Shown here one piece after another: positions 53,868 to 63,678 of a DNA stretch of 64,000 nt. The number at the start of each line of letters is the position of its first letter. Position 1 is the stretch's first letter. The DNA comes from Pseudomonas sp. B21-015 (lineage in GTDB: Bacteria; Pseudomonadota; Gammaproteobacteria; Pseudomonadales; Pseudomonadaceae): NCBI RefSeq assembly GCF_024749285.1, contig NZ_CP087196.1, positions 806,001 through 870,000 of the forward strand, written 5' to 3'. Under the pieces are notes generated by a model. The model worked only from the letters and a program-made list of their open reading frames with translations, was not told the origin of the DNA and searched no databases. Both the position numbers and the translations under genes were made by a program.

Positions 53868-54580
53868 TGTTCGATTGGCACGGCGCCTGGGCGTCGGTGA
53901 TCCATCATCCGCTGTTCGGTATCGGCATTACGCTGGGTGCGTATCAATTGGTACTGGCGGCGTTCGAGAAAACCCGCTGGGTTTTTCTGCAGCCGGTACT
54001 GGTTTCCATGTTGCTGGTCATCGGTGTACTGGTCAGTTGCGGCCTGAGCTATGCCGAGTACCGCAAGAGCACCGAGATCCTGAGCATCTTGCTCGGGCCG
54101 GCCACCGTTGCGCTGGCGGTGCCGCTGTACCTCAACCTGCGGCGGATCCGGCAGTTGTTCTGGCCGATATTTACTACGCTGGTGATAGGTGGCGTGGTCG
54201 CCACGGGCATGGGGGTATTGCTGGGCTGGTGGTTCGGCGCTGAACACATGATCCTGATGACCATGGCCCCCAAGTCGGTCACCTCGCCGATTGCCATGCT
54301 GGTGGCAGAGCAGATCGGTGGCGTCGCGGCGCTGGCGGCGGTGTTCGTGTTGATTACCGGGGTGATCGGGGCGATCTTCGGGCCGAGTCTTTTGACCCGT
54401 CTCGGTGTCCACAGCCCGGAGGCCCGCGGTATGGCCCTGGGCATGACCGCCCACGCGGTCGGCACTTCGGTGGCCTTGCAGGAAAGTGAAGAGTGCGGCG
54501 CCTTCGCAGCGCTGGCGATGAGTCTGATGGGCGTGGCCACGGCGGTGTTCCTGCCGTTGGCGGTGTCGATGGTGGTGTAA
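53864..54580 (+). CDS. LrgB-family protein
   Basis: 238 aa with seven or so hydrophobic spans and the LrgB motifs PATVALAVPLYLNL, TMAPKSVTSPIAM and GMTAHAVGTSVAL. It is the usual partner of LrgA/CidA and is coupled to it here. Together they form an inner-membrane export or murein-control unit. Confidence 0.94.
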   Translation: MMFDWHGAWASVIHHPLFGIGITLGAYQLVLAAFEKTRWVFLQPVLVSMLLVIGVLVSCGLSYAEYRKSTEILSILLGPATVALAVPLYLNLRRIRQLFWPIFTTLVIGGVVATGMGVLLGWWFGAEHMILMTMAPKSVTSPIAMLVAEQIGGVAALAAVFVLITGVIGAIFGPSLLTRLGVHSPEARGMALGMTAHAVGTSVALQESEECGAFAALAMSLMGVATAVFLPLAVSMVV

Positions 54581-54590
54581 GGAAATGTCT

Positions 54591-55181
54591 ATGAGTCTGC
54601 CGCTTTTTCCGCTGAACACGGTGCTGTTTCCGGACTGCATCCTCGACTTGCAGATCTTCGAGGCGCGCTACCTGGACATGATCGGTCGCTGCATGAAACA
54701 GGGCGGTGGCTTCGGCGTGGTGTGCATTCTCGAGGGCGAAGAAGTCGGCATCGCCCCTGAAGGCTACGCACGGGTGGGGTGCGAGGCGCTGATCACCGAC
54801 TTTCACCAGCAGGACAACGGCCTGCTGGGTATTCGGGTGAAGGGCGGGCGGCGCTTTCACGTTGTGCGCGCCGAGGTGCAGCGCGACCAGTTGATCGTCG
54901 CCGAAGTCGAGTGGCTCAAGGATGAGCCTGAGCAACCGCTACTGGACGAAGACGCCGATCTGGTTGCGCTGCTCAAGGCCTTGGCGGAACACCCGATGGT
55001 CGAAGCGCTGAGCATGGGCGCCGAAGCGACGGGGCAACAGTCGCTGGCCAATCAGTTGGCGTACCTGTTGCCGTTTTCCGAGATGGACAAGATCAACCTG
55101 CTGCAACTCGATGATCCGCAGCAACGGCTGGATGCGATTCAGGCGTTGCTCGATGAGTTGCAGGGTGAGTTGTTCGCCTGA
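54591..55181 (+). CDS. Lon-type substrate-binding domain protein
   Basis: 196 aa from the ATG at 54591, which lies a good distance from AAGGA; another ATG at 54585 is too close. It consists only of the Lon N-terminal domain (LPLFPLNTVLFPDCILDLQI...EARYLDM). It lacks the AAA+ and protease parts, as in the stand-alone family found in Pseudomonas. It may present substrates to a protease; this is unproven. Confidence 0.9.
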   Translation: MSLPLFPLNTVLFPDCILDLQIFEARYLDMIGRCMKQGGGFGVVCILEGEEVGIAPEGYARVGCEALITDFHQQDNGLLGIRVKGGRRFHVVRAEVQRDQLIVAEVEWLKDEPEQPLLDEDADLVALLKALAEHPMVEALSMGAEATGQQSLANQLAYLLPFSEMDKINLLQLDDPQQRLDAIQALLDELQGELFA

Positions 55182-55188
55182 CATCCGT

Positions 55189-55215
55189 CAAAAGATCGCA
55201 GCTGCTACAGGTGCG
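55189..55215. terminator. Bidirectional terminator
   Basis: AAAAGATCGCA pairs with TGCGATCTTTT around a short loop. It lies between the Lon-N gene and the convergent DedA-PAP2 gene and could end both. Confidence 0.75.
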
Positions 55216-55228
55216 ATCTTTTGATCTT

Positions 55229-56545
55229 TCAGTACGCATACCGCAACAAAGCATGCGGCAAATGCCTCAACACAAAGAATCCGAACAGCGCCACCAACGA
55301 TGGCAACACCAGCCACCAGACCTTGGGTGGCATGGCGTTGAGTGGCGCCTGGCGCTGACTCAGCCACAGGCTGGCCGCACAGATACACGCCGCCAGCATT
55401 GCACCGGCCAACACATCGGTCGGCCAGTGCGCGCCCAGATATACCCGCGACAAGGCAATCGCCAGTGCCGGCAAGCAGCCCACCAATAACCAGGTCAGGC
55501 GCATTCGCGGCGGTTGTCCGCGGCCAGCCAGCACCGCGAGCGTCAGAAACAGCGCGAAGGAGCCCGAGGCATGGCCGCTGGGCATGCTGTAGCTGGTCAG
55601 TGGATCACTCAGCACTTCCGGGCGCATGCGGGCGAAAAAGTGCTTGGTCGCGGTGTTGCCCAGCGCGGTGAACAGCAGGGTGCCACCCGCGAAGATCGCG
55701 TGCCGCCATTGCCGCGTCAGCAACAGCAAGGCTGTCAGCAGGGCGCTGATCATAAACATGTTGCGGAATTCGCCGATCAGCGTGAACACCACAGCCACTT
55801 CATCGAGCATCGGGCTGCGGTGTTCCTGCACCAGAGTCATCAACCCTTGGTCGAGGGCGGTCAGGTGCGGATAGCCGATGAACAGCCCGGCCAGAATCAC
55901 CAGGCTCAGGCTGGCAATCAGCACCGTGGCCTTGCGATGGCGGCGCAGGCTGCTGTTGATGCTCAGCCCCACCATCACCGCAATACTGCCCGCGACGACC
56001 CCGGCCTCGGGCCAGAAACCTTCCGGCAACGGCAAACGAATGGCCGCGCCCGTGGCCCAGCCGGGCAGCAGATAGGCAACGCTCCAGCCTGCGGCGGCCA
56101 GCAGGCTGACGACGGCGAATCGTGGGAACGGCATGTCGAACATCCCGGCGACCATGGGCAGCATGGGCCGCAACGGGCCGATAAAGCGGCCGACCAACAG
56201 GCTGGCGATGCCATAGCGCTGGAAGTAGGCCTCGGCACCCGCGATCCATTCCGGGTGATGGCGCAACCCTGGCAGGCGACGGATGTTCTGGTGGAAATGG
56301 CGACCCAGGAAATACGAAACGATATCGCCCAGCACACCGCCGAGGAAACCCAGCAGCAGTGTTTCACCCAATGACAATGCGCCACTGCCGGCCAGCACCG
56401 TCACGGCAAACAGCAACACCGTGCCGGGTACGATCAGCCCGGCAATCGCCAGGCATTCCATACAAGCCACTATGAACACTGCCGCGGCCAGCCACTGCGG
56501 ATTGACCGTCAGCCAACCGGTCACGCTATCGAGCCATGGGCCCAT
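55229..56545 (-). CDS. DedA-PAP2 fusion (bifunctional membrane phosphatase-like protein)
   Basis: 438 aa from the ATG at 56545; a longer start would add residues unlike a membrane protein. Residues 1-190 match DedA (GLIVPGTVLLFAVTVLAGSG, VGRFIGPLRPMLPMVAGMF). Residues 235-400 match the PAP2 phosphatase with KHFFARMRPE, SMPSGHASGS and SRVYLGAHWPTDVLAG, covering the three PAP2 motifs. It would dephosphorylate a lipid phosphate such as undecaprenyl pyrophosphate or phosphatidic acid, with DedA aiding lipid flipping; the coupling is inferred. Confidence 0.93.
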   Translation of the reverse strand: MGPWLDSVTGWLTVNPQWLAAAVFIVACMECLAIAGLIVPGTVLLFAVTVLAGSGALSLGETLLLGFLGGVLGDIVSYFLGRHFHQNIRRLPGLRHHPEWIAGAEAYFQRYGIASLLVGRFIGPLRPMLPMVAGMFDMPFPRFAVVSLLAAAGWSVAYLLPGWATGAAIRLPLPEGFWPEAGVVAGSIAVMVGLSINSSLRRHRKATVLIASLSLVILAGLFIGYPHLTALDQGLMTLVQEHRSPMLDEVAVVFTLIGEFRNMFMISALLTALLLLTRQWRHAIFAGGTLLFTALGNTATKHFFARMRPEVLSDPLTSYSMPSGHASGSFALFLTLAVLAGRGQPPRMRLTWLLVGCLPALAIALSRVYLGAHWPTDVLAGAMLAACICAASLWLSQRQAPLNAMPPKVWWLVLPSLVALFGFFVLRHLPHALLRYAY

Positions 56546-56613
56546 AAAAACAACTCCATCTGATTCAATTGGCCCTTGGTGGGCGAACATAATTTAAACA
56601 ATGTCAAAAGTCC

Positions 56614-56703
56614 TGTGGGAGCGGGCTTGCCCGCGATGGTGCCTGGACAGTCAACATTGATGTCGACCGGTATGGCCCTATCGCGGGCAAGCCCGCTCCC
56701 ACA
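56614..56703. repeat. REP-like inverted repeat pair
   Basis: 24-base arms at 56614-56637 and 56680-56703 (TGTGGGAGCGGGCTTGCCCG...) are exact reverse complements, the same family as at 43931-44023, lying after the mpg stop. Confidence 0.85.
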
Positions 56704-56736
56704 AGGGATCTCCTTTGCATCAAGATTCAGCCGGTA

Positions 56737-57435
56737 TCAGGACAACAAAAAATAATCTCGACCTTCGATTTGCCCCCGGCGCAACGGGTTGCGTGTGCAA
56801 TAGGGCGCATAAGCCGCGTCGACGAAACGGTACATCAGGTGTTCGTCGCGCCCATGGGGAATGCCCAGCCGTGTGGTCTGGATGATGTGGCCGGGCGCCG
56901 GCCCCCGGTCTTCCACCAGCAACACTTCATGATCGAAGCGCTTGGCGTCCCAGACCGGCACCTTCAGTCCCAGCGCCTTGCACAGTAGGGTCTGCCCGGC
57001 ACACAGCTTTTGCGAGGGGCGAGGGCGGCCCTGAGCGTCGGGGTTGTTCAGCAGCATCTGCGCCAGGCTTGCCGGCCCGCTCAGTTCATCGACCCATGGA
57101 TAGGCTGATTTGATCAGTACGGCATTGCCCGGCCCCTGAGCGCTGAAGTTCAGGGAATCGCCGCCACGGGCGTAATACATATAGATGTGGCCACCATCCA
57201 GAAACAAAGCCTTACGCTTTTCTGTGTAGCCGAGGGAGGCGTGACTGCCTTTTTCTTCGCAGTAATAGGCTTCGGTCTCGATGATCCGGGCACTGAGCCA
57301 TAGGTCGTCGACCCGATGACGGATGATCTTGCCCAGTAAATCCCGGGCCAGCGTTTGGGCATCGCGGTCGAAAAACGCATCCGGTAGCGCTTTGGGTGGG
57401 CGCGTATCGGACGCACGAACAGTCAGGTTGGTCAT
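56737..57435 (-). CDS. mpg: DNA-3-methyladenine glycosylase, AAG family
   Basis: 232 aa. The alkyladenine glycosylase signature is present: FDRDAQTLARDLLGKIIRH, the catalytic Glu in ARIIETEAYY, and AYPWVDELSGPA. It removes alkylated purines from DNA. Stand-alone gene; the next operon on the plus strand begins 188 bases away. Confidence 0.94.
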   Translation of the reverse strand: MTNLTVRASDTRPPKALPDAFFDRDAQTLARDLLGKIIRHRVDDLWLSARIIETEAYYCEEKGSHASLGYTEKRKALFLDGGHIYMYYARGGDSLNFSAQGPGNAVLIKSAYPWVDELSGPASLAQMLLNNPDAQGRPRPSQKLCAGQTLLCKALGLKVPVWDAKRFDHEVLLVEDRGPAPGHIIQTTRLGIPHGRDEHLMYRFVDAAYAPYCTRNPLRRGQIEGRDYFLLS

Positions 57436-57622
57436 GATGGACAGCGTTTGTCAGGGCTGATTGAGTCGTGATGATAACAATATGCAGCTTAATCAAGCTT
57501 AATCACGGCTGAACGTCGGCAAATTGCCTTCCATTTCGACCATCCGCCCGTCACCGCTGTTAGTCCCGAGACGCGACAGCTATAATCTGCCGCTTTCCTC
57601 TTTACCAAGACCACAGTAGACC

Positions 57623-58894
57623 ATGACTGAGTCCGTTCTTGACTACATGACCCGTTTGGGTCACGCCGCCCGCGAAGCTTCCCGTGTGATCGGCCGTGCC
57701 AGCACCGCGCAGAAAAACCGCGCATTGCAGGCGGCAGCCAGTGCGCTGGACGCTGCGCGCGCCGAGCTGAGCGCAGCCAATGAGCTGGATTTGACCGCCG
57801 GTCGCGCCAATGGTCTTGAGCCGGCTCTGCTGGAACGGCTGGCGCTGACCCCGGCGCGCATCGACAGCATGATCGTCGGTTTGCGTCAGGTCGCGGCACT
57901 GCCGGACCCGGTCGGCGCGATCCGTGACATGAGTTATCGGCCGTCGGGCATTCAGGTCGGCAAGATGCGCGTGCCGTTGGGCGTGATCGGAATCATCTAC
58001 GAGTCGCGGCCGAACGTGACCATCGATGCCGCCAGCCTGTGCCTGAAGTCCGGCAATGCGACCATCCTGCGTGGCGGTTCCGAGGCGATTCATTCCAACC
58101 GTGCCATCGCCGCCTGCATTCAGCGTGGCCTGGCCGAGGCAGGTCTGCCGGCCGCCGTGGTGCAAGTGGTTGAAACCACCGACCGTGCCGCCGTCGGCGC
58201 GCTGATCACCATGCCGGAATACGTCGACGTCATCGTGCCTCGTGGCGGCCGTGGCCTGATCGAGCGGGTCAGCCGCGATGCCCGCGTGCCCGTCATCAAG
58301 CACCTGGACGGCATTTGCCACGTCTACGTCAGTGCCCACGCCGATCTGCCGAAAGCCCGGCGCATCGCGTTCAACGCCAAGACTTATCGTTATGGCATCT
58401 GCGGCGCGATGGAAACGCTGCTGGTGGATCAAGCCGTTGCCAAAGATTTCCTGCCCTCGATGGCGGCACAGTTCCGCGAGAAAGGCGTCGAACTGCGCGG
58501 TTGCGAGCGCACCCGGGCAATCATCGAGGCCGTTGCGGCCACCGAGGAAGACTGGACCACCGAATACCTGGCGCCGATTCTCTCGATCCGCGTGGTCGAC
58601 GGGCTGGATCAGGCCATCGAGCACATTAACAAGTACGGCTCCCATCACACCGACTCGATCGTCAGCGAAAACCTGGCCGACAGCCGGCGTTTCGTGGCTG
58701 AAGTCGATTCGTCTTCGGTGATGATCAACACCCCGACGTGCTTCGCCGATGGTTTTGAATACGGATTGGGTGCCGAGATTGGCATTTCTACTGATAAGCT
58801 GCACGCCCGCGGCCCGGTGGGCCTCGAAGGGCTGACCTGCGAGAAGTACATCGTAGTCGGTGACGGTCAGTTGCGCGGCCAGGAGTCGGTCTGA
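57623..58894 (+). CDS. proA: Gamma-glutamyl phosphate reductase
   Basis: 423 aa. The catalytic cysteine lies in [19 protein letters not shown] context ([16 protein letters not shown], without the usual NASTRF change) and the NADP-binding part includes [16 protein letters not shown]. It reduces glutamyl phosphate in proline synthesis. It heads the proA-nadD-rsfS-rlmH-mrdA-rodA-mltB series. Confidence 0.96.
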   Translation: MTESVLDYMTRLGHAAREASRVIGRASTAQKNRALQAAASALDAARAELSAANELDLTAGRANGLEPALLERLALTPARIDSMIVGLRQVAALPDPVGAIRDMSYRPSGIQVGKMRVPLGVIGIIYESRPNVTIDAASLCLKSGNATILRGGSEAIHSNRAIAACIQRGLAEAGLPAAVVQVVETTDRAAVGALITMPEYVDVIVPRGGRGLIERVSRDARVPVIKHLDGICHVYVSAHADLPKARRIAFNAKTYRYGICGAMETLLVDQAVAKDFLPSMAAQFREKGVELRGCERTRAIIEAVAATEEDWTTEYLAPILSIRVVDGLDQAIEHINKYGSHHTDSIVSENLADSRRFVAEVDSSSVMINTPTCFADGFEYGLGAEIGISTDKLHARGPVGLEGLTCEKYIVVGDGQLRGQESV

Positions 58895-58922
58895 CTTGGG
58901 CGACCTCGACCCGTCAGCCCAC

Positions 58923-59585
58923 GTGACCGCCAGCGAGCCCCGGCCTCGACGCATTGGCGTACTGGGCGGGACCTTCGACCCGGTGCACATCGGCCATCTG
59001 CGCGGTGCGCTGGAAGTCGCCGAATCGCTGGCGCTCGATGAGTTGCGTCTGACACCCAGTGCCAGGCCGCCTCATCGCGGCACGCCGCAGGTGTCGGCGA
59101 AGGACCGTCTGGCGATGGTCAAGTGCGCGGTGGCCGGTGTGCCACCGTTGGTGGTGGACGCCCGCGAATTGCAGCGGGACAAACCGTCCTACACCATCGA
59201 TACCCTGGAACTGATGCGCGCCGAACTTGCCGCTTCAGACCAGGTTTTTCTACTTTTGGGCTGGGACGCATTTTGCGGCCTGCCCACTTGGCACCGCTGG
59301 GAAGAGTTGCTCCAGCATTGCCACATCCTGGTGCTGCAACGCCCGGATGCCGACAGCGAACCGCCGGATGCCTTGCGCAACCTGCTGGCGGCGCGCTCGG
59401 TGAGCGACCCGCTGGCCCTCAAAGGGCCGAGCGGACAGATTGCATTCGTCTGGCAGACACCGCTCGCGGTATCCGCCACCCAGATCCGTCAACTGCTGGC
59501 CAGCGGTAAGTCGGTACGTTTCCTGGTGCCCGACGCGGTCCTGGCCTACATCGATGCGCACGGACTTTACCGTGCGTCGAACTGA
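58923..59585 (+). CDS. nadD: Nicotinate-nucleotide adenylyltransferase
   Basis: 220 aa if the GTG at 58923 is used; TTG at 58896 is an alternative, and the start is uncertain since no good Shine-Dalgarno sequence is near. The nucleotidyltransferase motifs [13 protein letters not shown] and the C-terminal [12 protein letters not shown] are clear. It forms nicotinate adenine dinucleotide for NAD synthesis. The gene lies 28 bases after proA. Confidence 0.95.
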   Translation: MTASEPRPRRIGVLGGTFDPVHIGHLRGALEVAESLALDELRLTPSARPPHRGTPQVSAKDRLAMVKCAVAGVPPLVVDARELQRDKPSYTIDTLELMRAELAASDQVFLLLGWDAFCGLPTWHRWEELLQHCHILVLQRPDADSEPPDALRNLLAARSVSDPLALKGPSGQIAFVWQTPLAVSATQIRQLLASGKSVRFLVPDAVLAYIDAHGLYRASN

Positions 59586-59657
59586 AAAAGGGCGCGCTTC
59601 AAGGCACGTGAATGCGTGTATCGAAGCGCCCGAACATACGAGCAAAACGAGTTTTAT

Positions 59658-60152
59658 ATGACTGACAAAGACGTAAACAAAGTAAAGCGCAAGGGCACGT
59701 TCAAGAGCGCTCCGCTGCCGGTCGCGGCTGACACCGGCCCGGAGCTGCGTGGCGAAGAGCTGGTCAAGGTTGCCGTAGCAGCCCTGGAAGACGTCAAGGC
59801 CCAGGACATTCTGGTGATCGACGTTCGTGAAAAGCAGAGCATCACTGACTTCATGATCATCGCTACCGGTACTTCCAACCGCCAGATCGGCGCGATGCTG
59901 GATAAGGTCCGCGAGGCGGTCAAGGCTCAGGGCGTCAAGCCGTTGGGTGAAGAAGGCAAGGGTGACAGCGACTGGGTGTTGCTGGATATGGACGATGTCA
60001 TCGTACACATGATGACGGCCAGCGCTCGTCAGTTCTATGACCTGGAGCGGTTGTGGCAGGGTGCCGAGCAGAGCCGTGCCGGCAGCGCCGCGCACCACAG
60101 CCCGGAAAACACCCATGAGCATTTCATCAAGCTCAACAAAGACCAGCAATAA
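59658..60152 (+). CDS. rsfS: Ribosomal silencing factor RsfS
   Basis: 164 aa from the ATG at 59658. The Oligomerisation-type core includes LVKVAVAALEDVKAQDILVI, ITDFMIIATGTSNRQIGAML and GDSDWVLLDMDDVIVHMM. RsfS binds uL14 on the large subunit and blocks subunit joining in starvation. It has an extended N-terminus of about 35 residues and a polar C-tail. It precedes rlmH by nine bases. Confidence 0.96.
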   Translation: MTDKDVNKVKRKGTFKSAPLPVAADTGPELRGEELVKVAVAALEDVKAQDILVIDVREKQSITDFMIIATGTSNRQIGAMLDKVREAVKAQGVKPLGEEGKGDSDWVLLDMDDVIVHMMTASARQFYDLERLWQGAEQSRAGSAAHHSPENTHEHFIKLNKDQQ

Positions 60153-60161
60153 GGGGCCGCT

Positions 60162-60629
60162 GTGCGACTGCGACTGATCGCCGTCGGTTCACGCATGCCC
60201 AAGTGGGTGGAAGAAGGCTGGCATGAATATGCCAAGCGTCTTCCGTCCGAGCTGGCGCTGGAACTGGTGGAAATTCCGCTCAACACCCGCGGCAAGAACG
60301 CCGACGTGGCGCGCTTTATCCGTCAGGAAGGCGAAGCCATGCTGGCCAAGGTCGGGCCTAACGAGCGTATTGTCACCCTCGAAGTCCACGGCAAGCCCTG
60401 GAGCACCGAGCAACTGGCGGTCGAACTCGATCGCTGGCGGCTGGACTCGCGCACGGTGAACTTCATGGTCGGCGGCCCCGAAGGGCTGGCACCGGAAGTC
60501 TGTGCGCGGGCGGATCAACGCTGGTCGTTGTCGCCATTGACGTTGCCGCACCCGTTGGTGCGGATTCTGATTGGCGAACAGCTGTACCGTGCCTGGACAG
60601 TGCTGTCCGGCCACCCTTACCACAAGTAG
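60162..60629 (+). CDS. rlmH: 23S rRNA pseudouridine-1915 N3-methyltransferase
   Basis: 155 aa from a GTG at 60162, the standard length. The SPOUT signature includes [19 protein letters not shown], the glycine loop in [10 protein letters not shown] and the C-terminal [20 protein letters not shown]. It methylates pseudouridine 1915 in helix 69. Confidence 0.97.
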   Translation: MRLRLIAVGSRMPKWVEEGWHEYAKRLPSELALELVEIPLNTRGKNADVARFIRQEGEAMLAKVGPNERIVTLEVHGKPWSTEQLAVELDRWRLDSRTVNFMVGGPEGLAPEVCARADQRWSLSPLTLPHPLVRILIGEQLYRAWTVLSGHPYHK

Positions 60630-60639
60630 TTCTGCCCTC

Positions 60640-62535
60640 ATGCCCCAGCCGATCCGCATCAAGGACCACGAAAAAGACGCCCGTCTGGTGCGTGGCCGCG
60701 TCGTGTTCGGGGCCATTACGGTGGTGGTGCTGATTGGCGTGCTGATCGCGCGGCTGTATTTCCTTCAGGTGATCCAGTACGAGTACCACTCGACCCTGTC
60801 GGAAAACAACCGCGTTCACGTGCAGCCGATTCCCCCGACTCGCGGGCTGATCTTCGACCGCAATGGCGTGGTGGTGGCCGACAACCGGCCCAGCTTCAGC
60901 CTGAGCATGACCCGCGAGCGCTCCGGCGACTGGCAGCAAGTGCTCGACGCGATCGTCGAAGTGCTGGAGCTGACACCCGAGGACCGGGTGATCTTCGAGA
61001 AACGCATGCGTCAGGGGCGCCGACCGTTCGAACCGGTGCCGATCCTGTTCGAGCTGACCGAAGAGCAGATCGCCCGCATCGCGGTGAACCAGTTCCGTCT
61101 GCCCGGTGTGGAAGTGGTTGCGCAACTGGTACGTCATTACCCGCAGGGTGCGCACTTTGCGCACTCGGTGGGTTACATGGGGCGGATCAACGAGAAAGAG
61201 CTCAAGTCGCTCGATCCGGTGAGTTACAGCGGCACCCATCAAATTGGTAAAACCGGCATCGAGCGGTTCTACGAGCCCGAGCTGCACGGTCAGGTGGGTT
61301 ACGAAGAAGTCGAGACCAACGCTCGGGGCCGCGTGTTGCGGGTGCTCAAGCGTACCGAACCGATTTCCGGCAAGGACATCGTCCTGAGCCTGGACATCAA
61401 ATTGCAGGAAGCCGCCGAAGCTGCACTCGGTGGTCGTCGTGGCGCCGTGGTAGCGCTGGACCCGAAAACCGGCGAAGTGCTGGCGATGGTCAGTCAGCCG
61501 AGTTTCGACCCAAACCTGTTCGTCACCGGCATCAGTTTCAAGGCGTACTCCGAGCTTCGCGATTCCATCGACCGGCCACTGTTCAACCGGGTGCTGCGCG
61601 GTCTGTATCCGCCGGGTTCGACCATTAAACCGGCGGTGGCGATTGCCGGTCTTGATTCGGGTGTGGTCACCGCATCGACCCGGGTCTTCGATCCCGGCTA
61701 CTACATGCTGCCCAATTACGACCACAAATATCGCAACTGGAACCGCACCGGCGACGGCTATGTGGATCTGGACACGGCGATCATGCGATCCAACGACACC
61801 TACTTCTATGACCTGGCCCATAAGCTGGGGATCGATCGACTGTCGAGCTACCTGGGCAAGTTCGGCATCGGCCAGAAAGTCTCCCTGGACATGTTCGAAG
61901 AATCGCCGGGGCTGATGCCGTCCCGTGAATGGAAGCGCGCGACCCGTCGTCAGGCCTGGTTCCCGGGCGAGACGCTGATTCTGGGGATTGGCCAGGGCTA
62001 CATGCAGTCGACCCCGTTGCAACTGGCCCAGGCCACGGCGCTGGTGGCCAACAAAGGTGTCTGGAACCGTCCGCACCTGGCCAAGACTGTCGAAGGCGAG
62101 CGGCCGAAGGATGAAAATCCGATGCCGGACATCATCCTGCGCGACCCGTCCGACTGGACCAAGGTCAACCACGGCATGCAGCAGGTCATGCACGGCGCTC
62201 GCGGTACGGCGCGCAAGGCATCGATAGGCGCGCAATACCGGATTGCCGGCAAAAGTGGTACGGCTCAGGTGGTCGCGATCAAGCAGGGCGAGAAGTACGA
62301 CCGCTCCAAGGTTCAGGAGCGTCACCGCGACCACGCCTTGTTCGTCGGCTTCGCGCCGGCCGACAACCCGCAAATCGTGGTGTCGGTGATGGTCGAGAAC
62401 GGCGAGTCCGGTTCCGGCGTCGCGGCGCCTGTGGTGCGTCAAGTCATGGACGCCTGGCTCCTGGACCAGGACGGCCGGCTGAAAGCCGAATACGCCAGCC
62501 CTATCAGTGCGGAGGCTACGGCCCGTGAAGAGTAA
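60640..62535 (+). CDS. mrdA: Penicillin-binding protein 2
   Basis: 631 aa starting MPQPIRIKDHEKDARLVRGR, with one N-terminal membrane helix (VVFGAITVVVLIGVLIARLY), the PBP dimerisation domain and the transpeptidase domain. The motifs are STIK (PPGSTIKPAVAIAG), SND (IMRSNDTYF) and KSGTAQ. PBP2 works with RodA in elongation of the rod-shaped cell. The rodA start lies within its last codons. Confidence 0.97.
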   Translation: MPQPIRIKDHEKDARLVRGRVVFGAITVVVLIGVLIARLYFLQVIQYEYHSTLSENNRVHVQPIPPTRGLIFDRNGVVVADNRPSFSLSMTRERSGDWQQVLDAIVEVLELTPEDRVIFEKRMRQGRRPFEPVPILFELTEEQIARIAVNQFRLPGVEVVAQLVRHYPQGAHFAHSVGYMGRINEKELKSLDPVSYSGTHQIGKTGIERFYEPELHGQVGYEEVETNARGRVLRVLKRTEPISGKDIVLSLDIKLQEAAEAALGGRRGAVVALDPKTGEVLAMVSQPSFDPNLFVTGISFKAYSELRDSIDRPLFNRVLRGLYPPGSTIKPAVAIAGLDSGVVTASTRVFDPGYYMLPNYDHKYRNWNRTGDGYVDLDTAIMRSNDTYFYDLAHKLGIDRLSSYLGKFGIGQKVSLDMFEESPGLMPSREWKRATRRQAWFPGETLILGIGQGYMQSTPLQLAQATALVANKGVWNRPHLAKTVEGERPKDENPMPDIILRDPSDWTKVNHGMQQVMHGARGTARKASIGAQYRIAGKSGTAQVVAIKQGEKYDRSKVQERHRDHALFVGFAPADNPQIVVSVMVENGESGSGVAAPVVRQVMDAWLLDQDGRLKAEYASPISAEATAREE

Positions 62536-63670
62536 TTTCGATCGCATCCTCTCCAGCGAGGATGTGATGCGTCGCCGTGCGACGCTGTTGCAACGCCTGC
62601 ACATCGACGGGCCGTTGCTGATCCTGCTGCTGACCCTCGCCGCCGGCAGCCTGTTCGTGCTGTATTCGGCCAGCGGCAAGAGCTGGGACCTATTGGCCAA
62701 GCAAGCCACTTCGTTCGGTATCGGCCTGGTATCGATGATCGTCATCGCCCAGTTCGAGCCGCGCTTCATGGCCCGCTGGGTGCCGGTCGGTTATGTGGTC
62801 GGTGTGCTCTTGCTGGTGGTGGTGGACGTGATGGGCCACAACGCCATGGGGGCCACGCGCTGGATCAACATTCCCGGGGTGATCCGCTTCCAGCCCTCGG
62901 AATTCATGAAAATCCTGATGCCGGCGACCATCGCCTGGTACTTGTCCAAACGCACCTTGCCGCCGCAGCTCAAGCATGTGGGCGTCAGTCTGTTTCTGAT
63001 CGGCTTGCCGTTCATATTGATCGTGCGTCAGCCCGACCTCGGCACTTCACTGCTGATCCTCGCCGGTGGCGCGTTCGTTCTGTTCATGGGCGGCCTGCGC
63101 TGGCGCTGGATCCTCAGCGTGATTGCCGCCGCGGTGCCGGTGGCCGTGGCGATGTGGTTCTTCATCATGCACGATTACCAGAAGCAGCGAATCCTGACCT
63201 TCCTCGACCCCGAAAGCGATCCGCTGGGCACGGGCTGGAACATCATTCAGTCGAAGGCCGCCATCGGTTCCGGCGGCGTGTTCGGCAAAGGCTGGTTGCT
63301 CGGTACCCAGTCGCACCTGGACTTCCTGCCGGAAAGCCACACCGACTTCATCATTGCGGTGATGGGCGAAGAATTCGGCCTGGTGGGCATCTGCGCACTG
63401 TTGCTGATTTACCTGCTGTTGATCGGTCGCGGCCTGGTGATCACCGCCCAGGCTCAGACATTGTTCGGCAAGTTGCTTGCGGGCAGTCTGACTATGACGT
63501 TTTTTGTTTACGTTTTCGTCAACATCGGTATGGTCAGTGGCCTGTTGCCGGTCGTGGGGGTGCCGTTGCCGTTCATTAGCTACGGAGGAACTTCGCTGGT
63601 GACGCTGCTGTCAGCGTTTGGGGTTTTGATGTCGATCCATACCCATCGTAAGTGGATCGCACAGGTTTGA
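62525..63670 (+). CDS. rodA: Rod-shape peptidoglycan glycosyltransferase RodA
   Basis: 381 aa from the GTG at 62525, overlapping the mrdA stop by 11 bases; an ATG at 62567 is an alternative start. SEDS-family signature segments include IRQPDLGTSLL-like VRQPDLGTSLLILAGG, the ESHTDFIIAVMGEEFG stretch and VVGVPLPFISYGGTS. About ten transmembrane helices. It polymerises lipid II with PBP2. Confidence 0.97.
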   Translation: MKSNFDRILSSEDVMRRRATLLQRLHIDGPLLILLLTLAAGSLFVLYSASGKSWDLLAKQATSFGIGLVSMIVIAQFEPRFMARWVPVGYVVGVLLLVVVDVMGHNAMGATRWINIPGVIRFQPSEFMKILMPATIAWYLSKRTLPPQLKHVGVSLFLIGLPFILIVRQPDLGTSLLILAGGAFVLFMGGLRWRWILSVIAAAVPVAVAMWFFIMHDYQKQRILTFLDPESDPLGTGWNIIQSKAAIGSGGVFGKGWLLGTQSHLDFLPESHTDFIIAVMGEEFGLVGICALLLIYLLLIGRGLVITAQAQTLFGKLLAGSLTMTFFVYVFVNIGMVSGLLPVVGVPLPFISYGGTSLVTLLSAFGVLMSIHTHRKWIAQV

Positions 63671-63678
63671 ATAAGGTG

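Noticed and set aside
60463..62769. 768-aa open frame opposite mrdA
   Set aside because: Antisense shadow of mrdA and rodA; His/Arg/Gln-rich composition and no domain.
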